Source of the DNA: a virus
Direction: 5' to 3' (one strand)
Virus record (IMG/VR): IMGVR_UViG_3300047546_002006
Coordinates: 1-64,000 of that record
Length of the DNA stretch: 64,000 bases
In this document: positions 49,761 through 58,050 of the stretch, piece by piece
Layout: every line of letters begins with the position of its first letter
Numbering within the stretch: position 1 is the first letter of the stretch
Translations under genes and position numbers: made by a program
Notes under the pieces: model-generated
What the model saw: only the letters and a program-made list of their open reading frames with translations
Databases searched by the model: none
Told to the model about the DNA's origin: nothing

Positions 49761-50063
49761 ATGCAGAGCGGGATGGAGAGGTCAGTTGAGCCACGGGAAT
49801 TTGAACTCCCCCTAGAATTGCAGTTCTCAATGCGTAAAGCAGAACTTGCTGCGCAAGAAATGACATGGGAGGAGTTGTACTGTGCACTTCTCAATCTGTA
49901 CCACCAGCGCCTTATGGAATGGTACGCTATTAAATCCTTGATGGAAGATGAGAATATTTCTATTGATTTTGATATTCCAACTGAGATTGAGTTAGCAGAA
50001 CTCGCCGCCGCCTGCATTGACGACGACGAGGATGAAAACGAAGACGATCTTCAGCCTTTTTGA
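49761..50063 (+). CDS. nblA: NblA-like phycobilisome degradation protein
   Basis: NblA proteins direct the host's phycobilisomes to proteolysis by linking phycobiliproteins to the Clp protease. Residues about 12-63 follow the NblA pattern of two long helices: EFELPLELQFSMRKAELAAQ, EMTWEELYCALLNLYHQRLM, then EWYAIKSLMED. Typical NblA is about 60 residues; this one has 100, because of an N-terminal extension and an acidic C-terminal tail (ending DDDEDENEDDLQPF). The ATG at 49773 is an alternative start. Carrying nblA is known from freshwater cyanophages; it could free amino acids or alter host light use. Confidence 0.8.
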   Translation: MQSGMERSVEPREFELPLELQFSMRKAELAAQEMTWEELYCALLNLYHQRLMEWYAIKSLMEDENISIDFDIPTEIELAELAAACIDDDEDENEDDLQPF

Positions 50064-50341
50064 ATTTCGTCTAACTGAATCAAGCGATCAATGTACCACT
50101 GCGCTTTTTTAAGGGATTCAGTGCCCCCCTTCAAGCGTTCACGCCATACATATTTTTGAATGTTGCCTTTCAGGTAACCACGATACTCATCTGGTGTTAA
50201 TGAAGCCTCAATGGCCTCAATACACTCAATACTCCCACTATCTGTGTAGTGGGTAGGATGATTTACATTATCGCCCTGGAGCACAGGAGCCTCTTCTTTG
50301 ACAGCCCATGGTACTGGGCATACGCCACCAGGGCAATCCAT
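50051..50341 (-). CDS. DUF3310 (gp1.7-type) protein
   Basis: A 96-residue protein with the DUF3310 layout: VNHPTHYTDSGSIECIEAIE, then DEYRGYLKGNIQKYVWRERL and ESLKKAQWYIDRLI. The family includes T7 gp1.7, a nucleotide kinase. Start taken at the ATG after the upstream stop; a GTG a few codons earlier is possible. Its 3' end overlaps the end of the nblA-like gene on the other strand by 13 nt. Confidence 0.8.
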   Translation of the reverse strand: MDCPGGVCPVPWAVKEEAPVLQGDNVNHPTHYTDSGSIECIEAIEASLTPDEYRGYLKGNIQKYVWRERLKGGTESLKKAQWYIDRLIQLDEIQKG

Positions 50342-50358
50342 TACTTCAGGCACTGGAT

Positions 50359-50706
50359 CTACCGGAGCAAACCACGTCGTTTTGCCGACAACACTCGTTC
50401 CTTCTCCGAGGGCGCCTCCAGTTCCAGTACTAAGCTCTTCGGTCGTGGCGAGGAAGCTGGGTACTGCTCCAGTGCTTCCTCCATCGATGGGATGTAACCC
50501 GTCATTCCGGGCCGTTGCCCCTCGAGATTCAATGGATTCCGATCCAACCCTTGTTCGCATGCAACTAAACCGCGATTATACATATCGTACAGCGGCACAT
50601 CATTTTCTGCGTTATCAAGGGGTGCGCCAAAATCTTCTTCTGTCAAACAACGACATTTAACTTCGTCCTGAACAAAAGCATCTAAAAATCCAGCTGCAGA
50701 ATGCAT
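50359..50706 (-). CDS. hypothetical protein
   Basis: A 115-residue protein, MHSAAGFLDAFVQDEVKCRC, then LYDMYNRGLVACEQGLDRNP, GYIPSMEEALEQYP and a basic tail. It precedes the DUF3310 gene on the same strand. Unknown function; the middle reads as a helical, soluble protein. Confidence 0.6.
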   Translation of the reverse strand: MHSAAGFLDAFVQDEVKCRCLTEEDFGAPLDNAENDVPLYDMYNRGLVACEQGLDRNPLNLEGQRPGMTGYIPSMEEALEQYPASSPRPKSLVLELEAPSEKERVLSAKRRGLLR

Positions 50707-50731
50707 CACAACTAACTAACGATTTACTGCT

Positions 50732-50740
50732 TCTACAATA
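50732..50740 (+). promoter_or_regulatory. TCTAYAATA-type motif
   Basis: TCTACAATA only 5 nt before the ATG at 50746; a promoter here would give an almost leaderless transcript. Confidence 0.45.
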
Positions 50741-50745
50741 ATAAG

Positions 50746-51120
50746 ATGGCAAATACATATAGCTCTAATTACGATCCACGGATCAGCTCTGGAACTTCCG
50801 GGGCAGAAGCATCTGATTTACGGCCTGAACAGGCATACGACATTGATTTGCGGCGCTTAGATCCAGAGGAGCGAGCCGCTGCATCTTCTTTAAATAAAGA
50901 CCAAGAACGTATTGGGCGTTTTATGCGAGCAGCACGAACTGCTGGTGAATACAGACAAAGGGCAAGTATTGATGAACCAATGATTCGTGGCAGAACACCA
51001 AGAACAGGTGCAGTTATTAATGGCGTAGAACTACCAACTAGAGGAGACTCTGGAGGGCGTACCGGTTCAGTTGGATACGCCCGCACTCCTAAATCAATGT
51101 TTGGCCAGCCATTTGTTTAA
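50746..51120 (+). CDS. hypothetical protein
   Basis: A 124-residue protein, MANTYSSNYDPRISSGTSGA, charged and Arg/Gly/Thr-rich, ending YARTPKSMFGQPFV. It is an isolated plus gene between minus genes and overlaps dcd tail to tail by four bases. Possibly a minor virion protein expressed from its own late promoter. Confidence 0.6.
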   Translation: MANTYSSNYDPRISSGTSGAEASDLRPEQAYDIDLRRLDPEERAAASSLNKDQERIGRFMRAARTAGEYRQRASIDEPMIRGRTPRTGAVINGVELPTRGDSGGRTGSVGYARTPKSMFGQPFV

Positions 51121-51704
51121 ACTTGAGAAAACACCACGTTTTTGGGCTGGTCCTGGTACTTGCCCTTTCGATGCTGATAAGTCACCTCACAAGGTTTACC
51201 ACGATAGAAAAGAAGCTGTGTAATACCCTCGTTGGCGTAAATACGATTAAATAATCCAGTGCAATTACTAATCTCTAAGGTCAGATATCCTTCCCAGCCC
51301 GATTCGGCAGGAGTGATATTAACCAATATCCCTGATCGCGCATAGGTAGATTTACCTACTGCAACAACCGTTACGTCGCCAGGTAACTTTAAACGTTCTT
51401 GTGCTACACCAAGACAATAACCATATGGAGGCAAGATAAAATAATCACCTCTTTCATCAGACTGCAATTCAGCAGGCTTCAAAATATCAGGTTTAAAATT
51501 CTTCGGATCGCATTCCCCCTCTGAAATCCTTCCAAAAATTAAACATTGCTTGGGAGAAAGGCGGATATCGTAGCCGTAGGAACTGAGGCCATAGCTCAAT
51601 AGACGACGATTGTCTTCTTCGTTGACCAGATGGCCAACAAAAGGCTCAATCATGCCTTGTTTTTCGGCCAGCTCACGAATTTCCCAGTCAGCAAGAACGC
51701 TCAT
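51117..51704 (-). CDS. dcd: dCTP deaminase
   Basis: Converts dCTP to dUTP, feeding dUMP to thymidylate synthesis, here ThyX at 636. The 195-residue protein carries SSYGYDIRLS, the signature GKSTYARSG (residues 117-125), ITPAESGWEGYLTLEISN with the catalytic Glu, and ANEGITQLLFY near the end. Length is normal for the family. If the phage also makes dUTPase, it is outside the window. Confidence 0.95.
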   Translation of the reverse strand: MSVLADWEIRELAEKQGMIEPFVGHLVNEEDNRRLLSYGLSSYGYDIRLSPKQCLIFGRISEGECDPKNFKPDILKPAELQSDERGDYFILPPYGYCLGVAQERLKLPGDVTVVAVGKSTYARSGILVNITPAESGWEGYLTLEISNCTGLFNRIYANEGITQLLFYRGKPCEVTYQHRKGKYQDQPKNVVFSQV

Positions 51705-51737
51705 AGTTCCCTGTTATCGTTTCTTAGTATACAGAAG

Positions 51738-52325
51738 TCAACAAAGAATGCGCCCTTTGTGACCATAGATATCAATAAAATTACTGATTGCCTGATCGGT
51801 GTCCGTGGTAGGCGGAAAATAAACTAAAAATGAAGTTGCTGTTTTATGCCTCTTTACTTCATTCTCAATTCTTCGCATGAGAATGGGAGCAGTTTTTAAG
51901 ATGCACACAGGAAAATCAAATAACTTTTGTTCATAGCGAATCATGTCAGGGCAGTTGGTAAAATAAAGTCCTTGTTTTACTTCTCCTGCCATCCACTCAC
52001 GGTATAGACGCCGAAACCACACAGCATGAGAAGAAGTCAATGTACTAGAAGAAGCTCTGGTCATCTTCCAGCGTTGATTTTTTTCTTCCCAAAAGTAGCA
52101 TCCACTAGGCGGGAATAAATACACATTTCCATACCATGGTTGAGCATTTAAGCCGTCATCCAATGGTGTGTAAAAATGTTTTGCTTCTACATAAGTATTA
52201 GCCAATGTAGAGCTTGCAACATCAAGATCAATACCGCCCATTAATGCATGAGCGGCTGTAACAAGATCTTTATTTGTAATTAATTCAGCATCTTCTCTGC
52301 GAAGACTAGGAACAAATGTTGTCAT
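51738..52325 (-). CDS. Dam-like DNA N6-adenine methyltransferase family protein
   Basis: A 195-residue protein matching the phage Dam family (PF05869) in its first half: GGIDLDVASSTLANTYVEAK, then DDGLNAQPWYGNVYLFPPSG. The second half adds WFRRLYREWMAGEVKQGLYF. In active enzymes the NPPY/NPPF-type motif follows the W-G-NV strand; here it is FPPSG, so catalysis is uncertain. It may still bind DNA or protect phage DNA from restriction. Confidence 0.75.
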   Translation of the reverse strand: MTTFVPSLRREDAELITNKDLVTAAHALMGGIDLDVASSTLANTYVEAKHFYTPLDDGLNAQPWYGNVYLFPPSGCYFWEEKNQRWKMTRASSSTLTSSHAVWFRRLYREWMAGEVKQGLYFTNCPDMIRYEQKLFDFPVCILKTAPILMRRIENEVKRHKTATSFLVYFPPTTDTDQAISNFIDIYGHKGRILC

Positions 52326-52701
52326 CTACTTTGTTATAGTCCACTTCAAAATAACGCATCCCATCAGAATCGTTAATAACATATCCAGCTTTTTCTTTTG
52401 GATCGATTTTCTGCGCTGCAGACAGGATACGCCTAAAACTTTCTGCCATATCGCCGTCATTGGAGCGTTCACACTCTTCTTGTGCAGCATGCAATTCTTT
52501 TAATGTTAAGAAAAACATGGAACGTTCGCCAGATTCAGGTTGAAACACCATCACTCCTGGGCCTTCCACCTCCCAGAATTTACAGTACTGCTGGCCCATG
52601 TCACCAAGGATGAGCCGAACTGTTGCATCCAACATACGTGCTTTTGTTTGGTCCATTTTGGGACCAATGACAGAAGCGATTAATTGTTCTCTTTTACTCA
52701 T
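52306..52701 (-). CDS. hypothetical protein
   Basis: A 131-residue protein, MSKREQLIASVIGPKMDQTK, with a beta stretch (GPGVMVFQPESGERSMFFLT) and an acidic end (YFEVDYNKVDDNICS). Unknown. It overlaps both neighbours. Confidence 0.6.
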   Translation of the reverse strand: MSKREQLIASVIGPKMDQTKARMLDATVRLILGDMGQQYCKFWEVEGPGVMVFQPESGERSMFFLTLKELHAAQEECERSNDGDMAESFRRILSAAQKIDPKEKAGYVINDSDGMRYFEVDYNKVDDNICS

Positions 52702-53156
52702 CGTGCAATTAAATTTTGTTTGTAGAGGGCTTCCAGTAGCTTAGGCGTTGGCTGGTACATAACAACAAGCTTTCCCAGAGCGCCGCGTTTTTTTAGAAGC
52801 TTACCATTTTCATCTCGTAGTTTATCAAATTCTCCAGAGCGAATGAGATATTCAGCTACACAACGCAGCCGACGTTTCAAAGGCAGCTCTGCCTGGGGAA
52901 ATTTACCACAAATTGTATCTGGCATCATATCTTTAAATGCCAAACGAAGACGATTTGCAAGTGTCATGCCAGAGTTTTCGTCTTCTTCTTCAAATGCATG
53001 TAAATTTTCTAAATAACGTTGCAGACACCCATCATCAAAAGAGCCGTCAGGCGGCAAAAACATTTGCACTTGCAGGGCAAGGGATTTTGGTAGCAGTTCT
53101 AAGCAATTAGAAACCGTAAGGATGGATATATCAACACCCCTAAAACGATATGCCAT
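52698..53156 (-). CDS. hypothetical protein
   Basis: A 152-residue protein, MAYRFRGVDISILTVSNCLE, with a helical basic C-terminus (LPLKRRLRCVAEYLIRSGEF, KKRGALGKLVVMYQP) that could bind nucleic acid. I chose the ATG at 53156, two bases past the upstream TGA. Confidence 0.6.
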   Translation of the reverse strand: MAYRFRGVDISILTVSNCLELLPKSLALQVQMFLPPDGSFDDGCLQRYLENLHAFEEEDENSGMTLANRLRLAFKDMMPDTICGKFPQAELPLKRRLRCVAEYLIRSGEFDKLRDENGKLLKKRGALGKLVVMYQPTPKLLEALYKQNLIAR

Positions 53157-53158
53157 AA

Positions 53159-53581
53159 TCAAAGGCGGCCAAAAGGTTTCACGTTATACAGCTCCTTGCG
53201 TGTATTTTCATCGGCGCCTATTTCTTTGTAGCTAATATCTTTATTTTTTGCAAAGGATTGAATTAATCGGTTCCAGGGGATCCTAATCAATGCCTTGCGT
53301 TTGTTATCAGGAGATACATTGACATAATGAACACCTTCGACCCATCCTTTCGTTGGTTGTTTTCTGCCAATAGCAATCCAATTTCTTATGGTTTGATCTG
53401 AAACTCCAAGCCGGCGACCGCATTCTTCAGTTGAAATGTATTCATCTGCATATGCGTCTGGATTGAGGACATCAGTTTCTCCTTCTCCATACCTGCTATG
53501 CCAAAGAGAAGAGAGAATATTTTTGATGCCTTTTAATTCGTAGGCAACATCTTCAAATCCTTTACGAATACCGTACTGCAT
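53159..53581 (-). CDS. HTH DNA-binding protein, excisionase-like
   Basis: A 140-residue protein. Residues about 45-115 hold EYISTEECGRRLGVSDQTIR then NWIAIGRKQPTKGWVEGVHY and RIPWNRLIQSF, a MerR/excisionase-type winged helix. The first 40 and last 25 residues are extra. It heads the minus-strand block with dcd and the Dam-like gene, so it may regulate that block or phage integration; there is no active integrase in view. Confidence 0.65.
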   Translation of the reverse strand: MQYGIRKGFEDVAYELKGIKNILSSLWHSRYGEGETDVLNPDAYADEYISTEECGRRLGVSDQTIRNWIAIGRKQPTKGWVEGVHYVNVSPDNKRKALIRIPWNRLIQSFAKNKDISYKEIGADENTRKELYNVKPFGRL

Positions 53582-53630
53582 GCCAAGACCGTTTTTTAAA
53601 TGCTAATGTGTAAGAAAATCACTTGCAACA

Positions 53631-53936
53631 ATGGAAGAACAACAGGTTCCCCCTAGCCAACCAGCCTTTCAAGTTCCCCTGGAACAGATCACACCGGATC
53701 AACTGAATGAACTGAAGGCTCGTGCGCGTGAGCTTGCCGTCCGTCAAGCAATGGCAGAGAGGCAGGTTTTGCCTCAACCAGCTCAACCCCCTCAAGTTGT
53801 TTATGTTCGACGAAATTTAACTGTTGCCGAACTGCTGATCGTCCTCTTGATATCTTGTGGAATTGTAACAGGAATTCAGTTGGCTTGGAAAGGTGTTTCT
53901 CATGTTATTCCACGCATTGAAGTAAAGGTGAAATAA
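53631..53936 (+). CDS. single-pass membrane protein
   Basis: A 101-residue protein. A Pro/Gln-rich, helical soluble N-terminal part (about 60 residues) is followed by one hydrophobic span (VAELLIVLLISCGIVTGIQL) and a short basic-ended tail (HVIPRIEVKVK). Topology is probably N-in. Could be a tail- or lysis-related membrane protein; no partner identified. Confidence 0.6.
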   Translation: MEEQQVPPSQPAFQVPLEQITPDQLNELKARARELAVRQAMAERQVLPQPAQPPQVVYVRRNLTVAELLIVLLISCGIVTGIQLAWKGVSHVIPRIEVKVK

Positions 53937-53944
53937 ATAGAACA

Positions 53945-53953
53945 TCTATAATA
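53945..53953 (+). promoter_or_regulatory. TCTAYAATA-type motif
   Basis: TCTATAATA 27 nt before the GTG at 53981; same motif and similar spacing as 39585. Confidence 0.5.
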
Positions 53954-53980
53954 AAACAATAGAGTGCATTGTAACCGTAG

Positions 53981-55759
53981 GTGGCCAATAGAAAAATTAC
54001 CGAATTTTCGTCTATCGATAGTGCTTCTATCGACGACGCAGATGTATTAACTCTTGTCCACGTTTTTGAAGTAGATCCCACCCTAAGAAATAAAAAAATT
54101 ACTTTTACTGAATTCAAGGAATACTTGAATCAGTATTACATCAGCCCTAGCGGCACTGCTACATTTAGCGGTAATGTTGTAATTCAAAGTGGATTAACGG
54201 TTAGCGGAACAGCTCTTTTGGGGGCCTTAACTGCTACGGGTGCGGCAACCTTTAGTGGCGTTACTGTTCAAAATGATATTACTATTACCGGAACAACAAG
54301 CGGTACTATTGCCAGTTTTGCGACAGGTATTTTTACCAATACAGTTTCGGGCAATACGTTAACCGGACAAACTGTAAATGCTACAACAGGTAATTTTCAG
54401 TCAGTTACCAGTGTCACTGGTGTTTTTACAGGAACTCTGTCAGGTGCAACAGTAACTGGCACTGCAGCCCAATTCACTACTATTACAGGACAAAGCATTT
54501 CCGGAGCAAACGTTACTGGTGTATCGGGTGTATTTACAACCCAGCTCTCTGGGGCGACAGTCACTGGCAACACAGGATTATTTACAACGGTAACAGGACA
54601 AACACTTAGCGGTGCTACCGGTGTTTTTCAAAATTTAACAGCTAATTCACAAGCAATACAAAACAATTTAACAGTCACTGGAACCATTGTTGCTAATGGA
54701 TCAATTACAACAACAGGAAATCTAAACACCAGTGGTAATCTTGCCGTTGCTGGCTCAGGTGTTTTTGGATCTGGGATTCAAGTTACCGGAACCATTAGCG
54801 GCACAACTGTTACAGGTGCAACGGGTTCTTTTACTAATATCACCGGTGTTAACGGTACTTTCACTACACAAGTATCGGGTGCAACAGTAACAGGTAATAC
54901 AGGACAATTTAGTAATATTACTGGTGTTTCGGGAGTATTTACAAGTTATTTATCAGGTGCAACGGTTACAGGAACAACCGGTCAATTTACAACTGTTACT
55001 GGTATTAGTGGTGCATTTACATCGTTAACTGGTACTACCATTACTGGAACCACGGCTCAATTTACAACAATAACTGGTATCAGTGGTGCGTTCACCGTAG
55101 TCACAGGTGTCACGGTAACTGGAACAACAGCTAATTTTGTCTCAGGTGTATTTACGACTCAGCTTTCTGGGGCCACAATCACAGGTAATATTATCCGTGG
55201 TACCAGTGGAATTTTTGATACATTAACAGCGGTTAACCAAACATTCTCCGGTGGCTTAACTTTTTCTGGTGATACTAATACTATTGGCAATGCACAGTTT
55301 CGATCTGGCGTAACAGTCACCGGAACTTTAAGTGGCACTACCATTACAGGAACAACAGTACAAGCCACAACTGGCACATTTGTTTCTTTAACTGGAACAA
55401 CAACAACTGGTGTAACTGCAACTTTTGTTACTGGAATATTTACCACAGTTGTATCGGGTGCAACTGTTACTGGCACGACTGCTCAGTTTATTACTGTTAC
55501 AGGTGCATCAGGCGCATTTACTTCTCTTACGGGCACCACGGTTACTGGCACAACTGCTAATTTTGCAAGTGGTAACTTCAGTACAAGTGTTTCCGGTGCG
55601 ACAGTCACAGGGAATACCGGTTTATTTACAAACATCACTGGCAGCACAATAACAATCACTACACCTTCTGGCGCAACGCCAGCGGTCATCTGTTCAGGTG
55701 TAGTGTCCGGTGGAACTTCTGGATTTGTTATCCAAGGACCTTTGACGATTTTGCCTTGA
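53981..55759 (+). CDS. repetitive tail fibre 1
   Basis: A 592-residue fibre from a GTG start. Residues 1-50 (MANRKITEFSSIDSASIDDA) are the type of N-terminal head that docks many cyanophage fibres to the tail. The rest is repeats of 15-20 residues with core SGATVTGNTGLFTTVTG, strongly Thr/Gly/Val-rich, which would form a beta-helix shaft. The C-terminus is a short tip (SGFVIQGPLTILP). Likely a trimeric receptor-binding or linker fibre. Confidence 0.75.
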   Translation: MANRKITEFSSIDSASIDDADVLTLVHVFEVDPTLRNKKITFTEFKEYLNQYYISPSGTATFSGNVVIQSGLTVSGTALLGALTATGAATFSGVTVQNDITITGTTSGTIASFATGIFTNTVSGNTLTGQTVNATTGNFQSVTSVTGVFTGTLSGATVTGTAAQFTTITGQSISGANVTGVSGVFTTQLSGATVTGNTGLFTTVTGQTLSGATGVFQNLTANSQAIQNNLTVTGTIVANGSITTTGNLNTSGNLAVAGSGVFGSGIQVTGTISGTTVTGATGSFTNITGVNGTFTTQVSGATVTGNTGQFSNITGVSGVFTSYLSGATVTGTTGQFTTVTGISGAFTSLTGTTITGTTAQFTTITGISGAFTVVTGVTVTGTTANFVSGVFTTQLSGATITGNIIRGTSGIFDTLTAVNQTFSGGLTFSGDTNTIGNAQFRSGVTVTGTLSGTTITGTTVQATTGTFVSLTGTTTTGVTATFVTGIFTTVVSGATVTGTTAQFITVTGASGAFTSLTGTTVTGTTANFASGNFSTSVSGATVTGNTGLFTNITGSTITITTPSGATPAVICSGVVSGGTSGFVIQGPLTILP

Positions 55760-55800
55760 TATTTTGAACTAAAATAAACAAAAGACAGTAGAGAAAACAA

Positions 55801-57663
55801 ATGCCTTACGGTACCATCAAAGTTGACACGATTACGTTTACGAATGGTGGCGTAGATAAAAGTATTTCAATTTCTGGCTTAGCTCAGAATCCAACATTTA
55901 CAGGTAACGTAACAGCTACTGGTACTATTTCTGGGGACATTATCCAAGGTGGTACCACTGTTTCAGGTTTAACAGTTACTGGTACAACGGCTAATTTTGT
56001 CTCAGGTGTATTCACAACACAGATTTCTGGTGCTATTGTCAAGGTCCCAGCAGGAACTGCTGCTATACCTAGTTTGCAGGTAGGTACAGGCGCAAGTGTT
56101 TCCCCTGGTTTATACGGTGCGGGCACCGATTTACTGGGAATTAGTACGGGCGGAGCTAGTGCTGTAATTATTGATTCTGTTGGTCAGTTACGTGTTGTTA
56201 ATATAGGTTCTGCTGCCGCACCAGCATTTGTTGTAGGTAATGATTTAAATACAGGCATCTACAGCTCCGGTGCGGACCAGCTGGCGATCAGCACGAACGG
56301 CACGGAACGCCTCCGCATCGCTTCCACCGGTGCCTTTGGTCTATCTGGCGCTAACTACGGCACCAGCGGCCAGGTTTTAACCAGCAACGGTTCTGGTAGT
56401 ACTCCTACATGGACAACAATTAGTGCAGGTGGTGATGTCTTTTTATCAGCCAATAATGCATTTACTGGTGCCAACACGTTTTATAACAGCACTGGACAGA
56501 CGTTTGGCACAGCAACATCAACACAAGATGGCATTATACTTGCCGGACGCGCTGGTGGTACAACTTCATTAAGAGTTACTATTCGGCCAGATGCATTAAC
56601 AGCAAGCAGAACCTTAACGCTTCCAGACGCAAGCGGTACAGTTCTTTTAGGGGCCAGCAATAATGCATTCACTGGAGCTAATACATTTTATAACGGAACA
56701 GGACAGACGTTTGGCACTGCAACATCAACGCAAGATGGAATCATACTTGCCGGACGTGCTGGCGGCACTACATCATTAAGAGTCACGATTCAACCAGGGA
56801 CACTAACAACATCAAGAACACTCACTCTTCCCGATGTAACAGGAACCGTTGTCACAACAGGTGATACGGGTACAGTTACAAGCAACATGATTGCTACTGG
56901 AGCTATTGCAGATACAGATATCAACGCAAGTGCTGCAATTGCATATAGCAAACTAGCAAATATGACGGCAGGTTCTATCTTGCTTGGTAACGCGAGTAAC
57001 GTACCAACAGTTACCGCAATGAGCGGCGATGTAACTATTACAAGCGGTGGGGTTACATCAATTGGCACTGGTGTCATTGTTAATGCTGATGTAAATGCTT
57101 CGGCTGCAATTGCGGGAACAAAAATTAGCCCTGATTTTGGTAGCCAAAATATTATTACTACCGGATCAGTACAAGGAAGCCTTAAAGCGGAATCTGCTAT
57201 CTCAACAGTTTCTGTTAGTACTGCAACATTCTCTTCTATCCCAAGTTGGGTAAAACGAATTCATCTTTTATTTAGTGATGTCAGTACCACAGGGGCAGAT
57301 TCTTTTGGGATTCGAGTTGGCACTTCTGGTGGAATTGTTTCAACTGGATATTTAGGTGCAAATTTCCGTGTTTCAGATGGTGGCACACCAAGCGTAGCTG
57401 CTTTTTCAACAGAGTTTACAATAGTTTTTGCAGGCTCCAGTGGAGCAGCTAGCATCTATTCCGGCAGCCTGACTCTTTCCAATATTACAGGAAATACCTG
57501 GGTCATAGGTGGGACTTTTGCTGCAAACGCAACTGGCACAAATAATAGGACGGGATGTTTAAACGGCTATATTGCCCTGGCTGGAGCATTGACCCAAGTA
57601 CAGCTTGTTGATATTACTGCGGGATTTGACGCTGGATCCTTTAATATCTTATATGAAGGTTGA
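55801..57663 (+). CDS. repetitive tail fibre 2
   Basis: A 620-residue fibre. Its N-terminal 80 residues repeat the VTGTTANFVSGVFTTQISGA module of fibre 1. The middle carries two tandem 69-residue units (core NNAFTGANTFYN, ILAGRAGGTTSLRVTI, LTLPD). A region with NASAAIAYSKLANMTAGSIL suggests a phage-fibre repeat; the last 160 residues are a beta-rich tip ending FDAGSFNILYEG. Probably works with fibre 1 in host recognition. Confidence 0.75.
   Translation: MPYGTIKVDTITFTNGGVDKSISISGLAQNPTFTGNVTATGTISGDIIQGGTTVSGLTVTGTTANFVSGVFTTQISGAIVKVPAGTAAIPSLQVGTGASVSPGLYGAGTDLLGISTGGASAVIIDSVGQLRVVNIGSAAAPAFVVGNDLNTGIYSSGADQLAISTNGTERLRIASTGAFGLSGANYGTSGQVLTSNGSGSTPTWTTISAGGDVFLSANNAFTGANTFYNSTGQTFGTATSTQDGIILAGRAGGTTSLRVTIRPDALTASRTLTLPDASGTVLLGASNNAFTGANTFYNGTGQTFGTATSTQDGIILAGRAGGTTSLRVTIQPGTLTTSRTLTLPDVTGTVVTTGDTGTVTSNMIATGAIADTDINASAAIAYSKLANMTAGSILLGNASNVPTVTAMSGDVTITSGGVTSIGTGVIVNADVNASAAIAGTKISPDFGSQNIITTGSVQGSLKAESAISTVSVSTATFSSIPSWVKRIHLLFSDVSTTGADSFGIRVGTSGGIVSTGYLGANFRVSDGGTPSVAAFSTEFTIVFAGSSGAASIYSGSLTLSNITGNTWVIGGTFAANATGTNNRTGCLNGYIALAGALTQVQLVDITAGFDAGSFNILYEG
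56452..56865 (+). repeat. two tandem 207-bp units in fibre 2
   Basis: Units 56452-56658 and 56659-56865 are in-frame near-copies, 69 residues each. They show internal expansion of the fibre shaft. Confidence 0.8.
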
Positions 57664-57671
57664 TTTTAACC

Positions 57672-57836
57672 ATGGCTAAAAAGTACTCTATTGTTTTTGA
57701 TTGCGACACTAAAACAACGTCTTATTACGAAGAAGACGAAAATGGGATTGTCACTGAAATTGACAGTATTCCAGAACAGCCATTGGTTAATGAACAGATT
57801 TTACCGACGCAAGATCCATTGCCCGGCACAAATTGA
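57672..57836 (+). CDS. small hypothetical protein
   Basis: A 54-residue acidic protein, MAKKYSIVFDCDTKTTSYYE, probably a small beta fold followed by a Pro-rich tail (QDPLPGTN). It lies just after fibre 2. Unknown. Confidence 0.6.
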   Translation: MAKKYSIVFDCDTKTTSYYEEDENGIVTEIDSIPEQPLVNEQILPTQDPLPGTN

Positions 57837-57864
57837 TATACTTTATGTAAGGTGAACTAAAACC

Positions 57865-58050
57865 ATGACCTGCACAAAAGAAGACCTGGTTTCCGCAATT
57901 AATTCGTTTGGCGCAGCCAAAGCAACTAATGACATCAACCTCATTACGTTTGCTGGTAACTTGCTTGCTGAATTACTAGAAACCATTGAATTTGGAGAAG
58001 CTGTTCCACAAGGCGAAACGCCTGTAGTGACACCCGATGTTATTGAATGA
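57865..58050 (+). CDS. small hypothetical protein
   Basis: A 61-residue acidic helical protein, MTCTKEDLVSAINSFGAAKA, then ITFAGNLLAELLETIEFGE. Unknown. It is coupled to the wall-hydrolase gene by an ATGA overlap, suggesting co-expression. Confidence 0.6.
   Translation: MTCTKEDLVSAINSFGAAKATNDINLITFAGNLLAELLETIEFGEAVPQGETPVVTPDVIE

Noticed and set aside
39621-57663. Diversity-generating retroelement acting on fibre genes
   Set aside because: No reverse transcriptase or template repeat pair was found; the fibre repeats are internal duplications.
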